Below are positions 58,386 through 64,000 of a stretch of 64,000 bases of DNA, in pieces. Each line of letters begins with the position of its first letter. The stretch's first letter is position 1. Position numbers and translations under genes: made by a program. The notes beneath the pieces were generated by a model, which ran no database searches, was not told the origin of the DNA, and was given only the letters and a program-made list of their open reading frames with translations. Source of the DNA: Hepsetus odoe (taxonomy: Eukaryota > Chordata > Actinopteri > Characiformes > Hepsetidae); the NCBI GenBank assembly GCA_017165825.1, contig CM029374.1, forward strand, positions 4,524,486 to 4,588,485, read 5' to 3'.

Positions 58386-59389
58386 GTATTCCATGTATAT
58401 GCATTTAGCTCTTTGTGCATCTCCAAAATAATGCTCCAGATTGGTGTCTAGCTTTTGGACTGTTTCTCAGTATTATAGTCATTATAATATATAGTTTTGT
58501 GTAATATTAGTATTATAATATATAGTTTTATAAGTACATCCTCAGAACCCCTCTATATCTATAAGGTGGAGCAGATTTGTGGATGTGGTTTAGGACCGTG
58601 TGCTTAAAGAGATGAACTTCACCACTATGGACAACCATTTTTGACACCACGCCTAGAGAGAACTGTTTTCCTCTCCCCTATTCCTGAGATGCTTTGTAAA
58701 GGCTTTTTTTTTTATGGCTACCCTCAGCGTTTGGCTACAAGAAGAGGTTTTTCCTCATGTTTATAGCTCAAGAAAGTCATTCTATGCCCTAAATGAAATC
58801 TACAAGTCCACCCCTCCTTAAAGAATGGTTCTCCTGAGACTACTGACTTTGGAGTTCCAGTTCTACATCAAGGAGGAAAACTTGGCCTCCAGGCCATTTA
58901 CTTAGATCATGAATATTACAGCAGCGTTTAGCAGTCATATAGAAGGCAATCCCACAAAAGCCTGGAGTATAAACTTGAAAGTGTCGGAGCAGTAGCTCAG
59001 TCCTATATTTGTCTGTCTGGGCTAGCTGCTCTCTGCCGGGAGCAATTAAACACTTACCCTGCACAAATTAGATTAGACCTCCAGCTCCAGCATGTGTGTG
59101 TGTGGGTCTGCATTCGTTTCCCTGAAGAAACAGAAGTAACCAAACCCCGTCCAGACTGCAGAGTGTGTGTTTGTGAGACGGACAGAGACGGTGTGTTTAT
59201 ATGTGTATCTCCTTCATCTTTCAACATCGATAACTCTGAAAAGTTCTACTCTGGCTCTGCTGCGAGTTGTTTGCTAGCCTGGGCTGGCAGTGTCTGCACC
59301 TGGCATAGAGCGCCATACTGAGGACTGCTGGCATTCAGCACTGTTTACATCTCTGAACAGGGACAAGAGCGGGGAAAGCAAGACGGCAG

Positions 59390-59443
59390 GAGAGAGAGGG
59401 AGAGAGAGAGGGAGAGAGAGAGAGAGAGGGAGAGAGAGAGAGA
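59390..59443 (+). repeat. GA microsatellite
   Basis: (GA)n with GGGA interruptions. Confidence 0.95.
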
Positions 59444-59859
59444 TGGCTGCCGGCGTCTTTTATTTAACTACATTACATCAGACAGGAAAAGTGGAGAAAT
59501 TAGATCACCCGCAGGCATTTGGAAGGACAGACACAACGAGATGGAGAGATAGAGTAAAATGGTTTCTCCAATTACTGTTTAATTTTTTTTTTCATGCTCC
59601 TGCTCGGTTTTTATGAGTTCGCAACTGCGCCGTTCGTCCTGACTTCGGCGCTTTTTGTTCCCTCCTCCTTGCCCCCTTCTTCCATATTGCCCTTTGTTCT
59701 GTGTTCTGCCCCATGTAGCGATGCAGCGATTATCCACCGTCGTTAGGAAGGTCCCGTCCTCCACGGCCTTAATGGATTCTTCACGTGACTGTCCACACCA
59801 GCAACCTATCCCCCCATTATCTAAATGAAGTGGTCCGCAAGCTTTACTTGCAAACTGTG

Positions 59860-60130
59860 TTTTCGTCTCTTGATCATCAAGCTGTTAAAGAATTTAGGGC
59901 CTAATGGCTGATAATTACATTCCATTACTTGCAAGTGGAAACAAGAGGAAATGCCTCGCTGCCACTGCAAGTGTGTTTCAAATAGTCCTGCTTTAGTGGC
60001 AGGAAGTGTTTATTAAAGGTATCAATATGCGGCAAGGGCTGAGTTTCTTAAAAGATATGGGCTTTAATTGAACATACAGTTATCTGCCATCAATACCATG
60101 TTGTAGCATACTAATACGCCTGGGCCAGAA
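59860..60130. other. Single-copy-looking segment, possible conserved element
   Basis: Unique-looking sequence with GGCTGATAATTACATTCCAT and GGGCTTTAATTGAACATACA, no repeat recognised. Candidate only. Confidence 0.2.
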
Positions 60131-60159
60131 TCTGACATGATGAGCAGTTAGTGGCCACT

Positions 60160-60420
60160 TTATTTAGAAACCGCTCCTTTGGATGTATTACTCACATGGT
60201 GTAGCAAAGGTACAGAGCGGCTCTTGATTGGATATTTTTGTTCAGACACTCTCAGCCTAACAGTGACACTGCTGTGAGTATGTACTCCAGCAGCCCTGGG
60301 CCTGATACACTCATATTAGTACTACATGTGCTTCAGTGCCACTGAGATTGCTCAATGACCAAAATAATCTGGTCATGATTGTGGTAGAGGGTGGCCGACA
60401 AACTGACAAATTGTAATTGT
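60160..60420 (+). repeat. Dispersed teleost repeat (GCTGAGAAT family)
   Basis: Best copy of three: CACTTTATTTAGAAACCGCT, CTCTTGATTGGATATTTTTG, CCAGCAGCCCTGGGCCTGAT, CACTCATATTAGTACTACAT, GTGCCACTGAGATTGCTCAA. Confidence 0.65.
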
Positions 60421-60817
60421 ATATGCATGAATAGGACCTTTAATGAAATGGAATGAAAGTCCCGTGCTTGCATGCAGACTCACTGAGCTGTGAGACGTGA
60501 ATTTCTGCATTTAACACGTCCCAGACACATTTGGTAGTGACCACGCTGCAGCAGTAGGGTTATGGGGTTAAGGGACTTGCCTTTTAAACACTTTAGCCAT
60601 TGATGTAGGAAGGGGAGGGGTTGTCCACCCCCCTGCCCACTTTTTTCCTGACGGCCCTGGGGACTGAACCAACAACCCTCCAGACGCCCTCATCTCAAAC
60701 CATTAGCCCATGGCTTCCTCATGGCTACATTAATGTAGGAAGATCTCGAAATGGTCAGAGAGTGAGTGGAATGAATAAAAATAACAGAGAAATAGTCATT
60801 TTTGTAGGTTCACAAAT

Positions 60818-60974
60818 CCCAGACCAGGAGGTTCGAATCCCAGACCATTAGGTTGCCCTGAGGTACCCTTGTGTACCCTTGGTACTGTCCCTGTCACTGC
60901 TCCCAAGGCACTTTAAATCACGATGTGTTTGGGTTAAAAGCAGAAGTTCGTTGTGTCTGTTTGCTGTGTGCACG
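60818..60974 (+). mobile_element. tRNA-derived SINE (+), left arm of inverted pair
   Basis: GGAGGTTCGAATCCCAGACC, GTTGCCCTGAGGTACCCTTG with a 10-bp internal duplication (GTGTACCCTTG), and TTTGCTGTGTGCACG at the junction. Confidence 0.82.
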
Positions 60975-61130
60975 TGCAGCAGGGGGCAGATATTTAAAGC
61001 ACCCAGGGAGCAGTGGTGGGGATGGTACCTTGCTCAAGGGAACCTCAGGGCAACCTATTGGTCTGAGATTCGAACCCAAAACCTTCCGATCCTGGAGCCT
61101 AGCCCCTAAACACTAGATCACTGCTGCCAC
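60975..61130 (-). mobile_element. tRNA-derived SINE (-), right arm of inverted pair
   Basis: GCAGGGGGCAGATATTTAAA, GGTACCTTGCTCAAGGGAAC, TGGTCTGAGATTCGAACCCA and CTAAACACTAGATCACTGCT head. Confidence 0.85.
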
Positions 61131-61775
61131 TAAAGAAACTTTCAGTGAGTGAGTTTTAAAGGTTTAAAGGCAAATAGGCAAAAGGCAAATATTCTGGTAA
61201 AGAACTTCACATGATATGAAGCTTCTTTGTGCCTGTAAAGGTTTTTTTAAGCGTCACGCACCCACATATTTGTTTCTTTTAGGGGAACGATGTGGTTCTT
61301 TTATGGCAAAAAGTGATTGTCTTTTTGAACTCCAGCTCATTTTGCTTTGGTTTTCTCCTTGTGGATGATCTTCAATCCTATCTCCACAGATCTCTCTCTT
61401 TTATCCATTTTAGACGTACATGAGCTAGATGTGCGTGAGGAAGCTGAGCTGTGTGTGAGTAGCTGCTTTTGTGAACGCATGCATCTTTGAAGGGTAACTT
61501 GTAACTGGTTTTAGAAGGGAAAGATGGAAGCATAGCTTTTCTGAGTAGTATATGTTTTCATACGTGCACCCCAGACAATGTGCAGACGTTCCTGTCTGGG
61601 ATCGCCCCTCTTAAGGGAGCAGGAGATCATCAGGGACGGAGACATTCTCACATGCTGGGAATTCTCAAATCGCCTTGTCCCTTGACGTCTTTCTGTAAAT
61701 GACTCTTCTTCTTCACCCTCGGTGCAACCTCCAAAAAAAGACCCGCTCTGTTCCCACATGGGCTCAACTGGACAT

Positions 61776-62020
61776 TAAAGTGACTATTTTTTGTGGTTGT
61801 GAAACACGGTGCAGCACACAGTGAGACACGACGAAATTCAACCTCTGCTTTTCACCCATACACATTGCATAAGGGGGCAGACATTTAAAGCACCCAGGGA
61901 GCAGAGATTGGGACGATGCCATGCTCGAAGGTACTTCAGGGCAACCTACTGGTCTGGAATTCCAACCCATGACCTTCTGATCCTGGGGCCAACTCCCTAA
62001 CCACTAGGCCACCGTTGCCC
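61776..62020 (-). mobile_element. tRNA-derived SINE (-), first of tandem pair
   Basis: TAAAGTGACTATTTTTTGTG tail, GGTGCAGCACACAGTGAGAC, GATGCCATGCTCGAAGGTAC and CTAACCACTAGGCCACCGTT head. Confidence 0.87.
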
Positions 62021-62180
62021 AAAATGCAGTAGGGGGCAGCTATTGAAAGCACACAGGGAGCAGTGATGGTGACTGTACCTTGCTCAAGGATACCTCAGGG
62101 CAACCTACTGTTCTGGGATTCGAATTCAGGGCCTTCTGATCCTGGGGCCTATTTCCTAAACACTAGGCCACTGCTGCGCC
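62021..62180 (-). mobile_element. tRNA-derived SINE (-), second of tandem pair
   Basis: GCAGTAGGGGGCAGCTATTG, CTGTACCTTGCTCAAGGATA, TTCTGGGATTCGAATTCAGG and ACACTAGGCCACTGCTGCGC head. The tail is missing where it meets the first copy. Confidence 0.87.
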
Positions 62181-62913
62181 ACAGACATTATACTGGAGGA
62201 CTGGAAGGGTCAAGTCCGGTCTTGATTGCGTTCACCCTTTCAGCTCCAAATATCCAGAAAGGTTCAGGATTGCTGTAAATGTGTGAAGGTGGTTGAAAAG
62301 GTAAAAGAAAATAAGAGTCTCTCTTTTTCACAGTGTTGTATGTGGTGCGGGCAAAAGGCTCCCATTGTTGGGAACCTTCAAACAGACTTTGTGAAGCTAA
62401 CAGTGCATACCTAGAGGGGATATGGTGGGTTTGATGGGAGATAACAGAATTCTTTCAGCAAAAAAGCGGGTTTCATATTCAGGGAAAAGCGCTCAAGTGC
62501 TTTTGATGCCTTTTAATTTCCCTCATGTTTTGTCTACATGTGGGTACACATTCTTCACGCTTTCTGCTTGTTCTTCTTGTGTTTATGTGTGTTGGATCAT
62601 CACACGTTGGAAAGCAACCAGCTTTCTTGTGTTCTCACCGCAGCGGTCCATTTTTTCTGTGCATGCTTCCCACACTGACATGGTAATGCCTTCATGCCTG
62701 TGTGCTTTTGTGTCAAGCCTCAGGGCAGCAATTAATCAAGAGGGAAAAAAAGGTGTAGATGTAAATAGGAATAAATAAATATGCATTTCCTTATGGAGGG
62801 AGAGCTTTTGCCCACTTTGGATAAAAGGAAGAGGCAGCCAGAGCAGGACGGGGCAGGAGGAAATGAGATGAACGAGATTGATGATTTGTTGTTTGTTTCT
62901 TCCTCTCCGGCAG

Positions 62914-63062
62914 TGTGCAGCCTCCTGTCTCCATGACGATGCACCAAAGCAAAAGCCAAAAGTTTGTGTTTAAACCAAAGTATTACCACACGCAAATGCA
63001 CGGAGTCGGCCAGACGCCTGAACGCAGCATTCCGCTGACTGTTGGACACCATCCCCTCACCG
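62914..63062 (+). CDS. ltbp1: LTBP1 exon 4: linker before the shared long/short region
   Basis: A 149-nt exon. The leading T completes His, then VQPPVSMTMHQSKSQKFVFK and PKYYHTQMHG. Human LTBP1 has the equivalent SSQSVVIHHGQTQEYVLKPK block as I recall it. It ends RSIPLTVGHHPLT plus a split codon G. The donor GTCAGT is at 63063. A phase-1 end fits the human pattern, where the long and short forms differ by Leu versus Val at this junction, explained by one differing base before a shared exon. No cysteines or known domain; a flexible linker. The next exon, expected to encode the NHTGRIKVVFTP region, lies to the right. Confidence 0.93.
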
Positions 63063-64000
63063 GTCAGTATTTTTACTTCCTCGTGAATCGTGATGAATGT
63101 TTTGATGAGTCAGTTGCGCAATAACCAGTGACTTTATTTCATTGAGTTGTTAAATATGGTAGTCCACATGTTGATGCACTGTGTGATTCGTCCTCTGGCA
63201 CTTCTAGTTTTCTGACCCTAGAGCTGCTGGTTGGATGCTCTCAACCTATAGTGACCAGCTCTACTCCAGAACTCCAGCACTACACACACTACCATGCACC
63301 ACCATCTCAGTGTCACTGCCTCTGCTGAGAATGACCCCCCATGTAGGTAACAGTCGGTCAGCAGTGGTCCCATGGGGAAAATTTGGCCTAATTGAAAGGG
63401 CTTGGATCAAATCAAGTACAGAAAATGGATTTTTAAGAAACAATAAAATATATTAACGCCCACAGGATCTAATCGCTACCAATCCATCCACCCCCATCAT
63501 TGGGTGACTCAACACGCTAATAAATGCTATTATACCCAGCGAACTCTGGCAAGTATAGGATCAAGTGGGGCTCATGAAGTGAACCGAGTTGAGACGAGTG
63601 GAATATCAAAGTACCAAATCTGTGCACATATCTATAGTTAATGAATGTAGCTTTAGAAGTTCAGAGATTCTTATTGGTGTAGTTTACGGTGCTCCTCTGC
63701 ATGATTCTGTATAATTCCACCTTAATTCACTGAATTATTTATTGGGTTAATCCATGTACCAGATATAAGTTAACTCATTCATCAGAAATGGGACGAAACT
63801 GGCTAATTTTTTCCCTTTGTGTCCACTTCCACCCTCCACTATGAGTTGAAGTAGCAGGATCTGGAGTGGAACAAAGAGTTGCCACCACCAGGATGTTTTA
63901 TCCTTGAAGATGCCACAGAAATCCATAGTTGGGAGTCCAAGAAAGCAAAGCTGAATTCAAAATCTGTTAGCTTGAGACTGGGCAGGTTTCTGATAACTGG
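63063..64000 (+). other. ltbp1: ltbp1 intron 4 (cut by window)
   Basis: Begins GTCAGT, phase 1. Contains the third copy of the GCTGAGAAT-family repeat at 63230-63400. Nothing else is recognised before the window ends. Confidence 0.85.
63230..63400 (+). repeat. Dispersed teleost repeat (GCTGAGAAT family)
   Basis: ACCACCATCTCAGTGTCACT, GCCTCTGCTGAGAATGACCC, AGTGGTCCCATGGGG. Related to 23700 and 60160. Confidence 0.65.

Larger units (their letters stand above)
37777..62913 (+). other. ltbp1: ltbp1 intron 3
   Basis: GT-AG intron of 25.1 kb, phase 2, donor GTGAGT and acceptor TCCTCTCCGGCAG. It is filled with SINE, L2-tail and Tc1 remnants listed separately, plus long stretches with no recognisable element. 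Confidence 0.9.

Overview
This is teleost fish nuclear DNA: spliced vertebrate genes with GT-AG introns, long AT-rich introns, many tRNA-derived SINEs, decayed non-LTR retrotransposons, Tc1/mariner copies and abundant microsatellites. The species cannot be fixed from the sequence. Almost none of the open reading frames is a gene on its own; the real coding sequence is about 1 kb, spread over six exons of two genes, both on the + strand.

Layout. Positions 1-2519 hold the 3' end of ttc27 (tetratricopeptide repeat protein 27): a penultimate exon (1612-1696) and the last coding exon with its stop (2394-2519), followed by a 3' UTR with candidate poly(A) signals. From there to about 12.8 kb is an intergenic stretch with LINE, Tc1 and SINE debris. 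A CpG-rich promoter region at about 12.8-13.42 kb leads into exon 1 of ltbp1 (latent TGF-beta binding protein 1, long form). Exons 2 (16223-16293), 3 (37464-37776) and 4 (62914-63062) follow, and the gene runs off the right edge. All splice phases agree (2, 1, 2, 1), and the four exons join into one 799-nt open frame. The order ttc27 then ltbp1 on the same strand matches the order I recall for human chromosome 2p.

The ltbp1 exons encode a signal peptide and basic N-terminal segment, a four-cysteine segment, the first EGF-like domain, and the start of the linker before the shared long/short-form region. The TGF-beta-binding 8-Cys domains lie beyond the window.

The introns carry most of the unusual structure: a C-poor 41-bp/31-bp minisatellite directly after exon 1, a direct duplication of about 300 bp on either side of exon 1, a degenerate repeat array rich in TTCTAGAA at 29.3-30.0 kb, a Tc1 element broken by a nested SINE, an internally deleted Tc1 copy, a small hAT-like MITE inside a LINE fragment, and a mosaic SINE with perfect 13-bp target-site duplications. 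I found no clearly new biological system. The best leads are the post-promoter minisatellite, the TTCTAGAA array and the mosaic SINE/LINE tail.
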